A stretch of 64,000 nucleotides of DNA, taken from positions 2,503,001 to 2,567,000 of the forward strand of contig NEEC01000016.1 in NCBI GenBank assembly GCA_002189035.1, written 5' to 3'. The translations under genes were made by a program, and so were the position numbers. This stretch comes from Utricularia gibba (Eukaryota > Streptophyta > Magnoliopsida > Lamiales > Lentibulariaceae). This document shows, piece by piece, positions 35,990 through 46,940 of the stretch (position 1 is its first letter; every line of letters begins with the position of its first letter). Below the pieces are notes generated by a model. The model saw only the letters and a list, made by a program, of their open reading frames with translations. It was not told where the DNA came from and ran no database searches.

Positions 35990-37070
35990 TCTTTATTTCA
36001 ATTTAATCTATATTATTAAATAAATTTTATATCTTTTTTATAAATTTTGGAGCTAAAGTATATTTTGTGATTTTTCAAAATAATTTTAATCTAAATCAAA
36101 GGAAATTAGAGTAGACTTGTGAAGTCAAAGATTTGGGCTATCGGATGAATACCCAGTAAGACATAATTGGAAAAGATAAGATGCAAGAAGATTTGGATCT
36201 TATTGTAAGACATTTATATTTTATCTTAGAAAATTTGATACAAGCCCATCAATAAAATTTAGCAAATCATCTCCTCTATGTAAAGGCCTCATCACCAAGT
36301 TGTTGTGGGGACTAGAGTTTTTTGAGTCACTTTAGGAGTCCAAAGTCAAATTTAGCATCTTTTGATTCATTTACTTTTTTTTTCATCAATTTTTGAATGT
36401 TAGAGTCAAGCATGCGTATATAGATACTTGGGTTAAGGATCTGTAGTGAAGTCTTATTTGTGCAAGCCATGTTCATGCTCATCAATATGAATGTTTTCTA
36501 TTTTTCAACATTTAATTTGAGATTTGATTTTGTTTTTCGTAACGTTTTTTTTACCAACATGCTTTTTAGTACAACATAACTCTAAGAGAGTGAGGAAAAA
36601 TATTGGATTGGCCTCAAATATCTAAGGAGAAGTGCTAAATTGAATATTGTTGGTAAAATACATTCGATCTAATCTATCTATGAGGTGTGAGGCATAGGTG
36701 TTTGAATTAAGTGTGCGGATAATATGCATTATCACAAGAGGTGAAATGACTTTAGTGACGTGATTGATTCTGTAATTCTACTAAATGAAGAACACTACTA
36801 TTGGTTATCAAGTAGCATTACATTATAATAACACCCTCATAACTTGCGTAAGAAAGTCATTTCTCAATATTTACACACACAAATAGGTGAAATTTAGTAA
36901 GATGTAATCTAGATCCAAATCCACTTTTCATATTGTTTTCAAACTAATTCTTTGTTTTGCTTTCAGTCCCTTTTGGGTTATCATTTTAAAGAAAATTTCA
37001 ATAATAATTTTATGTAGAGACAACCATTAATTATTACTTTATGTTTTCTATACACTTATAGAATTACTAT
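35990..37070 (+). repeat. LTR relic, family E, copy 3
   Basis: Colinear with copy 1: ttttgtgatttttcaaaata, aagataagatgcaagaagat, ggatctgtagtgaagtctta, aacactactattggttatca. It ends near gaattactatcaag, just before a leader-like sequence. Confidence 0.7.
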
Positions 37071-37074
37071 CAAG

Positions 37075-37505
37075 TTTTTGACATTGTTACTAGGGATTTG
37101 TATTTCTTTGGATTTAGTTTCTTGTTTTTTTTTATTTTTCCATTATTTTTTTTTAGTTTTTATCTGTTTGTGCATTTGTGCAAACAATTTCTCTTTATTT
37201 ATGTTGCATGCACACACACAAGGCTTCAACCGAGATGTGCTTGTTGGTCTTGGAAATTGACAGGATTTTCTAGAGAATTAGGTTGGAAAATCGTCAAGTG
37301 TTCGAGCATCAAAGGGAAAAAGTGCATGAAGCAGATGCTAGGACAACAGCCAAGGAGGGCAACTATTTAAACCTTACTTGCATATGAAGGGGTAATAAGC
37401 ATAGGTAGATCTTCTGCCTTTCATGAATGTGCAGAGTCCTATCGAAGGAGAAGCGATGGATTTGATCAAGAACATGCACGGGAACGAACATCAGTAGGAG
37501 TGGAA
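37075..37505 (+). other. Decayed gypsy leader after family E LTR
   Basis: ttgacattgttactagggat (37078-37097) looks like a mutated form of the ttggcgtcgttgccaggga leader at 29933. The next 400 bp hold no intact frame. Short plus-strand frames are pyrimidine-tract artefacts. Confidence 0.45.
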
Positions 37506-37509
37506 TCAA

Positions 37510-37895
37510 CTCGATGAAAACACAAGATGTTGGAACTCGATTCTAAAACTTCTAAACTGACATAAAGGCTTTTGATTCTCCAAATGTTTAGTGCTTAGGT
37601 CATGTGAAGATCTGATGGACTTTGTTGTTGAGTTTGTATCAAATATTCTAACACAATATCTAATTTTTCTAAGATAAAATTTAAATCTTATCTAATTTGA
37701 GATTATTTTGACTTGAGTATTCATTCAAGTAGTTGAATTTATACCTTCACCAAGATCATCTCTATTTTTCTCTAATTTAGATTGAAATAATCCAAAAAGA
37801 TTACAAAATATATTTTTTCCTCTTCAAAGATCAAATTGATACAAAAGATGTAAAATTCATTCAACAGCATAGATAAAGTTAAATAAAAGAGATAT
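37510..37895 (-). repeat. LTR fragment, family E-like, inverted
   Basis: On the minus strand it reads acaaaatatat-type and aatctaaattagag-type words in the same order as the first third of copies 1 and 3. An opposite-facing partial LTR, ending against LTRx at 37896. Confidence 0.45.
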
Positions 37896-38067
37896 TGTTG
37901 AGGGCAAAAATCGGTATCCGAGAGAAGGTCGATTTTCTGGTTATGGGTGCAGCCGGATGTGCTGCACCTAGTTACGCTTTTGGTGTTTCGCTTGGCTCAT
38001 TTAGCAGAAATGAAGATAGGCGGAGATTTTTACGTGGAAACTGTCGGAGAACGGAAAAACCACGGAG
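37896..38067 (-). repeat. LTRx, 3' part, cut by copia
   Basis: On the minus strand this begins ctccgtggtttttccg, directly after the copia A 3' LTR, and ends ccctcaaca. It resembles the right part of 32226-32591. Its matching left part, ending in ctccg, is at 43608-43988, not on the other side of copia A. Confidence 0.75.
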
Positions 38068-38389
38068 TGTTGATGCAAGAAAAAGAGAGTCTTGGGAAGT
38101 AACAAAAAGGTAATGCTTCTGAGATCACCTTGGATGAAAAACGACTCATGAACAATAAGAATGACCAAAACCCTCATTCACGCATTCCTAGTAGGGTTTA
38201 TATATACCCAATACCTAGGTTAACCAACAGTGGGCCACAATTATTGAAAACACACAAAAAGCCCAACAACTCGAATCCAACACTTCCATGCTCGAACTCA
38301 ACACCTTTTTAATCTGAAATATAACATTATGACACAAGATTAGTGCTTCCAATCACCTTCAGACTTTGGATTGAGGCTGATCTCCAACA
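38068..38389 (-). repeat. Copia A 3' LTR (variant beta)
   Basis: Has inverted TG...CA ends (tgttgg...caaca on the minus strand). It carries variant-beta marks: aggaatgcg, gagggtttt and ctcagaagc. It shares them with the fragment at 43989-44365 and with copia B's 3' LTR. The TATA-like tatatataaa is present. Confidence 0.95.
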
Positions 38390-40925
38390 CTCCCCCCAGA
38401 CCGAGATCTCCCAACTTGAGAAAGTCTTCTATAGTCATGAGATTCATGTTCTTCCTTGCTAGCTCAAACTGAACTCTGTTCAAACCTTTGGTGAGCCCAT
38501 CAGCAAGCTGATTCCCACTCTCAACATACTGCACTTTAATCTTCTTCTCCTTGATGTAATTCCTTATGACATGATACCTGATTCTTATGTGCTTGGCTTT
38601 GCTGAAGTTCGTTGGATCTTTGGCAATGGAGATTGCAGCTCGATTATCCATAAGCAGATGTGTAGCTTCCTTTTGTATGAATCCAAGTTCGTTTAGCATC
38701 TGCCTCAACCAAACACAATAGTTCGAAGCATGTGCTGCTGAGATGTATTCTGCTTCAGCTGTTGATTGTGCTACCACTTTTTGTTTCTTCGAAAACCAGA
38801 CTACAGGACTCTTATTTAAGAAGAAGAGTGCACCAGATGTGCTCTTGCTATCTTCAGCCATACCATAATCACTATCTGAGTAGGCTCCAAGTTTCAAGAC
38901 TGGTTTTTCACCTTCATAGGGATAGAACAATCCGAAATCAGTAGTAGATTTTATGTACCTGAAAGATCTTTTCACAGCTGCCATGTGAGTTGTTGTTGGT
39001 TTGTTGAGGAAGCGAGATAAGACATTTACACAAAAACACAAGTCAGGCCTTGTATGCTGGAGATAAATGAGGCTTCCAATCATACTTCTATAAGTAGTGG
39101 CATCCACATTCTTTCCCTGATTGTTCTCTCCAATCACTTGTTTGTAATCCAAAGGCGTTTTTGAAGGATTGACATCTTTGAACCCAAACCTTTCAAGAAG
39201 TTCATTACAGTACTTTTTCTGAGATATGAATGTTCCAACACCTTCAAGTTGATGAATTTCCATGCCTAGATAATAGGACATCATTCCAAGGTCAGTCATC
39301 TTGAATTCATTTTTGAGTAGAGCTTTGAATTCCTCAATCTTCCTTTCATTACCTGAGGTAATCATAAGATCATCCACATATAAGCTAATAAATAAACGAT
39401 CATCTTCTTTTCCTTTAACATATAATGAGTAATCACTATATGTTTTTCTGAAACCAATACCCTGGAGAAAGTTATCCATGCGTTCATTCCATGCTCTAGG
39501 AGCTTGCTTCAACCTATAGAGAGATTTCTTTAGCTTCAATACCTTGTCTTCATGACCTGACACTTCGAAACCCTTTGGTTGTTCAACAAAAACAACCTCC
39601 TCCAACACACCATTCAAGAACGCAGTCTTGACATCCATGTGATGCACTTTCCATCCATGAGCAGCTGAAATGGCAAGAAGTACTTTAATCGTGTCAAATC
39701 TTGCTACTGGTGCAAAAATCTCATGAAAATTTATTCCTTTGATCTGACTATATCCCTTGGCTACTAATCTAGCCTTATATTTGTTGATAGAGCCATCTGC
39801 ATTCATCTTGGTTTTGAATAACCACTTGAGGCCAATAGGTTTGAAACCCCTATCCTTGGGTTTCTCAACTAATTCCCATGTTTCATTTTCAAGTATAGAA
39901 TTCATTTCTTCCTTCATGGCCTCTCTCCATTTAGGATTTTGTACAGCCACTTCAAATGATGTTGGATCTCCTGTCAATAATACAGCCAAAATATCAGCCA
40001 CAGCATCTTGGACATCATCATTCAACTTGGAGAAACTTATTGTAGGAGCCTTGTTTCTTTTGCTTCTTCTAATGTCAGTAACATGACTATCTTCATTATC
40101 TATTGAATCTCTGATGTTTTTGCGTTTCCTCCTTTGCCCATCACGATCAGATGGGTAATAATCTTCATCATCAGTATCAGGTTCCTCTCCATTAGATTCA
40201 TCTGTTGATGAGTCTTCTACATTCGTGCCTTGCTCCTCTTCTGGGATTTCGAAATTCCCATCTGAAGGTTGATCATTGGCCTGATGAGATCGTCCATACA
40301 GGGGTTCAGAGTTTGATTCTGAATTCTTATTGGGCGAGCCATCTTGATTTGTGACCTTCTCCTCCTCTTGAGCTGGAAAATTCTCATCTGAATGCTGATC
40401 ATTTACTTGATTTGAATCTTCATGAACGAGTTCTGAAGTTTCTTGGTTTGTTGAATTGCTGGAAGAGAAGTTTTGAGGCATGTGTGTCCAGAGGTCTCCT
40501 TTCACATGGGTGCTATGCCTTTCAAGACTTTTATGAGCTTCTGAATCATTCAGAGCAATGCAATTATCAATTAAAGTATACCTTGCACCTTCATCAAAAG
40601 TGACATCATGGCTGAGGATAAATTTCTTCTGTTGAGGTAGATAAACTTTATATCCCTTGGTAGTGTTGCTATAACCAACAAATACACCAGATACATATTT
40701 CTTTTCAAGTTTTCCTCGTTTTTGGTCTGGTATATGAGTAAAACACAGACTACCAAAGATATTGAGATGATCAACCTTTTTAATATAACCATGCCATTTT
40801 TCATGGGCGGTTTTTCCACTAATCGCCCTTGAAGGAAGCAAGTTCAACAGATATACATATGTAGATACCGCTTCAGCCCAGAAACTTACAGGAAGACCTT
40901 TCTCAAACAATAGGCATCTTGACAT
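38340..40925 (-). pseudogene. Copia A reverse transcriptase-RNase H
   Basis: An 861-residue open frame that begins inside the integrase C-terminal part. Residues 1-110 complete the integrase, and 140-300 form an acidic serine-rich linker. Reverse transcriptase starts near 320, with Asp431 in MDVKTAFLNG and catalytic YVDD at 516-519. RNase H has SDSDYG near 683-687, the AEAEY Glu residues near 724 and MDNRAA Asp760. The frame ends inside the 3' LTR. All catalytic residues I can check are present, but the frame is cut off from gag by the integrase break, so I call it a pseudogene. Confidence 0.92.
38390..38397 (-). promoter_or_regulatory. Copia A polypurine tract
   Basis: ggggggag on the minus strand immediately before the 3' LTR; plus-strand DNA priming site. 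Confidence 0.9.
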
Positions 40926-42994
40926 ATCAAGGATTGTTCTGTTTCTCCTTTCACATATACCATTCTGTTGTGGACGGTGAATTGATGCATGATTCCCTCA
41001 TTTTCGCAGAACATTCTCATGCTATTATTGTAGAATTCGCCTCCATTGTCTGATCTAATCATCTTCAAAGAGCATCCACTCTGATTCTCGACCATCACTT
41101 TGAATTTTCGAAAGATATGAGGAAATTCTGACTTGCTTTTAAGAAAGTAAACCCAACAATAACGTGAATAATCATCAATGAATGTAACAAAGTATCTACT
41201 CCCCCCTAATGAACATTCCTTAAATGGTCCACAAACATCTGTATGCACAAGCTCTAATTTCTCCTTTGCTACTGAATCACTGGAATAAAAGGGCTTTCTA
41301 CACTGTTTACCTTGATGACACACTTCACATATGGCATTAGCAAACTTGATGTCTTTCAATTCCAGTACTTCCTTATTCTTCTGCAATATTTTCAGATTGT
41401 TGAAGCTATAGTGCCCAAAACGTTTGTGCCAAAGGCTGCTTTGATCTTGAAGTGAGAAAATACAACTTTTATGATCACTGACCATGATTTGGTAGAGGTT
41501 GTAGGTGGTCAACACAGCATGGAATTCAATCTTCGTTTTTGGATCAGCAACCTTAACTGTAGTGGTTATACCACCAGCATCTTTCATCAGCTCAATGTCA
41601 AAACCTTGCCTGCTCAATTGGCCAAAGCTCAACAGGTTCTGTTTGAGGTTTGGTGAATAATAAACATCATCAACTTGAACAATTCCTTCTTTTAGCAAGA
41701 GTAAAATGCTTCCTTTGCCCACAATGCCAATATTTTCACCAATGCACGTGCTTACCTCCTTCCCAATCCTTTCAAGCTTGAGAAATGACCTTGTATCACA
41801 ACATACATGATAGGAGGCGCCAGAGTCCAAGTACCAGCCTTTAGCATCTGAGGCTACTGTCATTAGAGCACACTCATACTCAAAAGGATCTTCAAAAGAT
41901 ATTTCTGGCTCATCTTCAAAGTAGGTAAAGGATGCATGTGATTTCTCTTCCCTGGAAGTAGCCTTCTTGTTATGCTCAACTTTTATTGGATTTGACATTC
42001 CACATACCTTGTCAAGATGGCCTCTTTGATTGCATTTCGTGCACAAAGCATCAGGCTTCCACCAACAAAACTCACTCCTGTGATTCTGTTTGTTACAATG
42101 CTTGCAAGCATTTGTGCTTAAAGTCCAACAATCTTCACTCTTATGGTTGGATTTGTCACAATGCCTGCACTTCTGATTGCCCATCGTTGATGTGGGGATT
42201 GACGTTGGTGATTGTTTGATGGCTGTTGATTTGACATCCTTGACATTGTTAATTGCACCTGAGTTTATATTCATATTCTGCATTTTGGTGAGGAGAGCAG
42301 CTTCACCATAAGTTTTCTCAACTTCATAACCATCTCTTAGCTCCAATCTCTTTTGTGTAGATTGCAACTCAATCATGAACTCTCTAAATGTTGGCTCTGG
42401 TGTAACAGGATATTCAGGATATAACTGATGGAGCTTTCCTTCAATAATGTCAAGGATTCTTCTTTCTGTCTCAAGTGCACATAACTTTGGCTCGAATCTT
42501 GCAGGTAGGCTCATGATTGCCTTGCTAATCACCTTTTGATCCTCAAGTTGTTTCCCCAATCCTCGAATCTCCTTCACAAGCTTCGCAGTACGTTCATAAT
42601 AGACTTGTATGGTTTCATTGTCTAACATTTTGTTCCTATCAAAGTCCTCCAACTTGTTTTTGCATAATATTTCTCTAAGTTTGGCATCACCTTCATAATG
42701 GGATTTGAGAGTATCCCATATTTCTTTTGCTGATTGACACTCTGCAATATCATCAAATAGATGTTCAGAGATGGCTTGATACAAGGCATCCATTGCTTCA
42801 TCTTTTCTCTGTTGAAGATATTCAGCTTCCTCTTGCTGTTCTGATGTGGATTTGCTTGTTATTGTAATCGTCGGAATCTCCCTTTCAACAACATCCCAAA
42901 TCTTTCTGACCCGCAGGTAGCTGCGCATCTTTTTGACCCTGCTTCCATACCCTGAACCATCAAATATTGGAGGTCCTCTACCAGATGCCATCAT
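40886..42994 (-). pseudogene. Copia A gag-protease-integrase
   Basis: A 702-residue frame starting at the ATG for MMASGRGPPIFDG. The open frame extends further upstream, but only through LTR and primer-site sequence. Gag spans residues 1-340 and has three consecutive CX2CX4HX4C zinc knuckles at 276-289, 297-310 and 318-331. The protease Asp-Ser-Gly is at 390-392. Integrase zinc-binding residues are His523, His528, Cys556 and Cys559. The core has Asp586 (HTDVCGP) and Asp649 (IRSDNGGEF). After about residue 674 the frame leaves the integrase, and the third acidic residue is missing. Copies B and C have the same break. Confidence 0.92.
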
Positions 42995-43100
42995 AGCCAC
43001 CGCTTGAAAAGCTTTGAGTTGATACTTTGTAATCCACCAAGTAAAAAACGCTGAACGGTAAATAAAATACTGAAACGAGCACAGGTTTGAGAACCTTACT

Positions 43101-43112
43101 GCTCTGATACCA
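43101..43112 (-). promoter_or_regulatory. Copia A primer binding site
   Basis: tggtatcagagc on the minus strand, directly after the 5' LTR. Exact plant initiator tRNA-Met complement. Confidence 0.95.
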
Positions 43113-43434
43113 TGTTGATGCAAGAAAAAGAGAGTCTTGGGAAGTAACAAAAAGGTAATGCTTTTGAGATCACCTTAAATGAAAAACGACTCATGAACAA
43201 TAAGAATGACCAAAACCATCATTCACGCATTTCTAGTAGGGTTTATATATACCCAATACCTAGGTTACCCAACAGTGGGCCACAATTATTGAAAACATAC
43301 AAAAAGCCCAACAACTCGAATCGAACACTTCCATGCTCGAACTCAACACCTTTTTAATCTGAAATATAACATTATGACACAAGATTAGTGCTTCCAATCA
43401 CCTTCAAACTTTGGATTGAGGCTGATCTCCAACA
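43113..43434 (-). repeat. Copia A 5' LTR (variant alpha)
   Basis: Variant-alpha marks are agaaatgcg, gatggttttgg and ctcaaaagc. By eye it differs from copia C's 5' LTR (61183-61504) at one position in 322. TATA-like tatatataaa is present. Confidence 0.95.
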
Positions 43435-43607
43435 ATTGAGAAGTGAATATTATTAGCCAACCATGAAGCAAGATATTACTGAAACAATAATATCTTTTCC
43501 TTTCTTTTCCTCCTATTTTAATCTTAATTTTAAAACCTCACATAAGTGGTTTTCTGTTATATTATATTTATGATTTTTAATAACTTTTTTAGATCCTTTT
43601 ATGCGTG
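43435..43607. other. Unassigned 173-bp spacer in left arm
   Basis: AT-rich DNA between copia A and LTRx, mirrored at 61010-61182. No gene. Confidence 0.6.
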
Positions 43608-43988
43608 ATGGGGCATTAATCCGACTGAGTTAATCGGTCTATGAAAAGTAGCCAAAGGGTGTTTTGATGCCCTAGTGCAGGCCGACAGACCGATAACTAT
43701 CAGGACTTGTCAATGGTGGCCGTTTCAGACAAACCGAAAAGTAGCCAAATTATGGCAATAGCATAGCAGTCGGCAGTTATCCAGGGGTAGAACCGTAGTA
43801 CGTACAGCAGACGTAGAAAGCAGCCAACACTTGCAGAACCCCGAATTCAGTCGGGTTCACCCCATCTATAAATGCGAGAAACATTACAGTGGAAGGGGTT
43901 CAACTCGAAGCCCCCCCTCCCCCAACTTGTATCTTTTCCCACCATCTCCGTCTAGTGAAGATTTCCTCGACGAGCTCCGACAACTCCG
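43608..43988 (+). repeat. LTRx, 5' part, cut by copia
   Basis: Starts tgatggggcattaatccg and ends cgacaactccg at a copia LTR. Its last five bases, ctccg, match the first five bases on the other side of copia A (minus strand, 38067-38063). This looks like the target duplication of one original insertion. Confidence 0.8.
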
Positions 43989-44365
43989 TGTTGGAGATCA
44001 GCCTCAATCCAAAGTTTGAAGGTGATTGGAAGCACTAATCTTGTGTCATAATGTTATATTTCAGATAAAAAGTGTTGAGTTCGAGCATGGAAGTGTTGGA
44101 TTCGAGTTGTTGGGCTTTTTGTGTGTTTTCAATAATTGTGGCCCACTGTTGGGTAACCTAGGTATTGGGTATATATAAACCCTACTAGGAATGCGTGAAT
44201 GAGGGTTTTCGGTCATTTTTATTGTTCATGAGTCGTTTTTCATCCAAGGTGATCTCAGAAGCATTACCTTTTTGTTACTTCCCAAGACTCTCTTTTTCTT
44301 GCATCAACATGGTATCAGAGCAGTAAGGTTCTCAAACCTGTGCTCGTTTCAGTATTTTATTTACC
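43989..44365 (+). mobile_element. Truncated copia 5' end (LTR plus primer site)
   Basis: A complete 321-bp LTR of variant beta (43989-44309), primer site tggtatcagagc at 44310-44321, and 44 bp more. At 44366 it switches abruptly to a gypsy fragment. It has the opposite orientation to copia A. Mirrored exactly at 60252-60628. Confidence 0.92.
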
Positions 44366-44569
44366 TTTTTGGAAATTAGGTGCCCTAAAAATTCCATTAT
44401 CCACCAAAAAATGATATTTTTCAGAATTTAAAACCAAATTCTTTTCCACACATTTCTTCAAAACCTGATCCAAATGGTCTAAGCTTGACTCAAAATTTTC
44501 TCCATTTACCATAAAATCATTCATAAATATTTCAATAAAGTAAATAATCCCTCTCTCATTCCACAAAGT
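44366..44569 (-). pseudogene. Gypsy reverse transcriptase fragment
   Basis: Minus-strand frame with IYFIEIFMNDFMVNGENF, then LDHLDQVLKKCVEKNLVLNS and EKYHFLVDNGIF. This is the palm/thumb region of gypsy reverse transcriptase. The catalytic motif reads FMND where the family has FMDD. A fragment only. Confidence 0.8.
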
Positions 44570-44758
44570 GATGAGCCCCAGGAAGATAATGAAGTGTATT
44601 TGAAGAATGATGAAGAGTTTGTCCAAGTGAACACATTAGAAACAAAGATGATTCAACCAGGACCAATGACTAGGAGCAAGACAAAGATGGTGGAAGATAC
44701 ACTTAAGTGTCTACTCAATACCATTGGAATCAAACATGGGCTTGAAGAAATCCCATGA
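44570..44758 (+). pseudogene. Gypsy pol C-terminal tail
   Basis: Plus-strand frame of 62 codons ending in TGA at 44756-44758. It contains IQPGPMTRSKTKMVEDTLK, the GPMTRS-type motif at the C-terminus of many plant gypsy polyproteins. It is followed by LTR-like sequence, and its orientation opposes the adjacent RT fragment. Mirrored at 59859-60047. Confidence 0.7.
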
Positions 44759-44769
44759 AAAGAGCTCAA

Positions 44770-45136
44770 CTACTTGAACGTGGATTTACCTTAGAGCATT
44801 GGGCTTGTTAGACTTTTCTATTTCATTTAGTTTGGGCTATATAATGTTAGAGCCCAATCCTAGAGTATAAATACTCTAGAGATTTACTATTTCAGGATCT
44901 GTAGTCATTTGATGTATGTTGTGAGGATTCTCCTCTTCTTTGAGTGGTTGAACACTCTGGACTTATCAAGCTTCGAGCTTGTGGTGTCTTAGGATTATCA
45001 CTTCCAATTCCAACTATTTTTGAAGTGTGGCTCCTAAATTTCCTTTCTTTTCAAAGTCTGGTTGCAAGAGATTGATTCTCTTGAGGGTAGACTTGAGTGG
45101 GTTTCTTTCTAGGCTTCCAGATCACTTCTTGTTGAA
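44770..45136 (+). repeat. Gypsy LTR with palindromic TATA region
   Basis: Follows a pol tail, as a 3' LTR would. It holds ctagagtataaatactctag (44860-44879), a 9-bp perfect inverted repeat around a TATA-like core, and gggctatataatgttagagc just before it. Mirrored at 59481-59847. Confidence 0.55.
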
Positions 45137-45440
45137 TGATGGGGGATAAATCAATCGAGCGTAATCGGCTTCCAAAATGCTGCCAAAAGACACTCTGAGG
45201 GGATAATGCCAGTCTACAGACCGATATTTATCAGAGATCTGACAGATATGACCATATGGCACAGTCTGAAAAGCGAGATCGTATAGCAGGTGCAGAAAGC
45301 AACCGATATTTGCAGATGTTAGGATTCGGCCATATTGAGCTCTTCTTTAAATCGAAGCATTCATTACGGAGAATGGGTTTGACCCTAAGAACTCTTCAAC
45401 TTATATCATTTTCTTCAACAAGTAAACCCTAGGTGCTTTC
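45137..45440 (+). repeat. LTRx-like fragment
   Basis: Starts tgatgggggataaatcaatc and shares cagaccgata and gcagaaagca-type words with 43608-43988. It ends near the 3' end of the minus-strand gypsy element. Mirrored at 59177-59480. Confidence 0.6.
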
Positions 45441-45531
45441 TCATGAGGGTGGGGGGGTGGTGAGAGAGGTCCACTAGAACATGCAATGTGTCCATGGAAG
45501 ATTTTACTCCTTTATGAAACCGTTTCAATCT

Positions 45532-46800
45532 CTAAATATTTACCATAAATTCTCCATGATCACGGTGAGTGATGAGGACTGCTCCACTAGGGTAGATTTT
45601 CTTGATGGTGTATGGTCCACGCCATCTAGACTTGAGCTCTCCTGGAAAGAGGCAAAAAGGAGAGTTAAATAACAAAATTGGGTCACCTTCTGCCAGGTCC
45701 TTCTTGCGCAAGTGATTGTCATGCCAAGCCTTCATTTGTTCCTTGTACAGTTTTGTATTTTCGTAGGCACTCATCCTTAGCTCGTCCAGCTCTTGGAGTT
45801 GCAAGATCCTCTGCTCTCCAGCTGCGTTGGCATCCAAATTTAATTCTTTGATAGCTCAATATGCCTTGTGCTCTAATTCCACAACCAAGTGACAAGCTTT
45901 TCCATACACCAAACGATAAGGGGAGGTCCCCAAGGGAGTCTTATACGCTGTGGTATAAGCCCATAAAGCACCAGTTATTTTAGTTGCCCAATCCTTGCGA
46001 GTTTTGGCCACCGTACGCTCCAGAATCCTCTTCAATTCCCTGTTAGTTACCTCCACTTGTCTGCAGGTTTGTGGGTGATATGGAGTTGATGCCTTGTGTC
46101 TCACTCCATACTTGCGCAAGAGCTTCCGGAATTCTCTTTCAATGAACTGTTTCCCTCCATCACTTATAGCGTATCTTGGGGCTCCAAACCTGGGTAGAAT
46201 GATCTGTTTGAAGAGCTTAATTATGGCTCTTCGATCAGCTGCTGGAGCCGCAATAGCTTCTACCCATTTTGAGACATAATCCACTGCTACAAGAATTTGA
46301 GTGTTTCCATAAGAAGATGGAAAGGGTCCCATAAAATCCAGCCCCCAAACATCGAAAATTTCCACCTCCAGGATATAAGTCATGGGTCCTTCATCTCTCC
46401 TGGAAATAGAACCCGCATGCTGACATGGTTCGCATGCTTGAACAAATGCCCTCACATCTTGACTCATGGTGGACCAATAAAATCCAGATTGAAGAATTTT
46501 GAAGAGTGTTTTTGATGCTGCTGAATGCCCTCCATAGGGTGATGAATGGCAGTGCCAAATAACGTCCCTTACCTCCTCTGGTGGTAGGCATCTTCTGATA
46601 ATTCCATCACCACAACGTTTGAAAAGCATAGATTCTTCCCAGAAATAATGCTTTGCTTGCGCAAGGAAGCGCTTCCGCTGGTTGAAGTTCAGATTTTGGG
46701 GCAAGACTCCTCCAACAAGATAATTGACAAAATCAGCATACCATGGCAGATTGCCATCTTGGACAGCAAGGATACGTTCTGTGGGGGAAAGAATCATCAA
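45532..46800 (-). pseudogene. Gypsy integrase, left arm
   Basis: Two frames separated by a TGA near 45838. The first (46800-45856, 314 residues) has the zinc-binding region [10 protein letters not shown] and CEPCQH. Its core has Asp in WGLDFMGPF, Asp in ISDGGKQF and Glu in [12 protein letters not shown]. The second (45837-45532) is the C-terminal part with the WRGPYTIKKIYPSGAV motif. The catalytic acids are present, but the frame is isolated from upstream pol. The right-arm copy (57850-59085) is almost identical. Confidence 0.9.
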
Positions 46801-46940
46801 TGGGCAACTCCCCCCACACTTGTTTCAAGGTGTAGGTGTGACAAATGATCAGCCACTCCATTTTCCTTGCCCTTCTTGTCACGAATTTCCATATCAAATT
46901 CTTGCAGAAGTAGTATCCATCTTATCAACCTGGGTTTCGA

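Larger units (their letters stand above)
38068..43434 (-). mobile_element. Copia A, full-length but dead
   Basis: Ty1-copia element of 5,367 bp with two 322-bp LTRs, primer site, gag-protease-integrase frame, reverse transcriptase-RNase H frame and polypurine tract. By eye the LTRs differ at about 9 positions. The flanks (cggag left, attga right) are not a target duplication. Its 5' side is the inverted duplicate of copia C. The two main frames are separated by an integrase frame break. Confidence 0.95.

Noticed and set aside
37078-37370. Hydrophobic plus-strand frames like membrane proteins
   Set aside because: A phenylalanine/leucine-rich translation of a T-rich tract after a mutated gypsy leader.
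38732-43000. Many antisense frames inside the copia and gypsy elements
   Set aside because: They mirror the true coding strand and recur identically in every copy; no independent evidence.
42995-43150. 52-residue N-terminal extension of the copia A gag frame
   Set aside because: It is translated from LTR and primer-site sequence. The ATG at 42994 (MMASG) fits gag and is conserved in B (50322) and C (61623).
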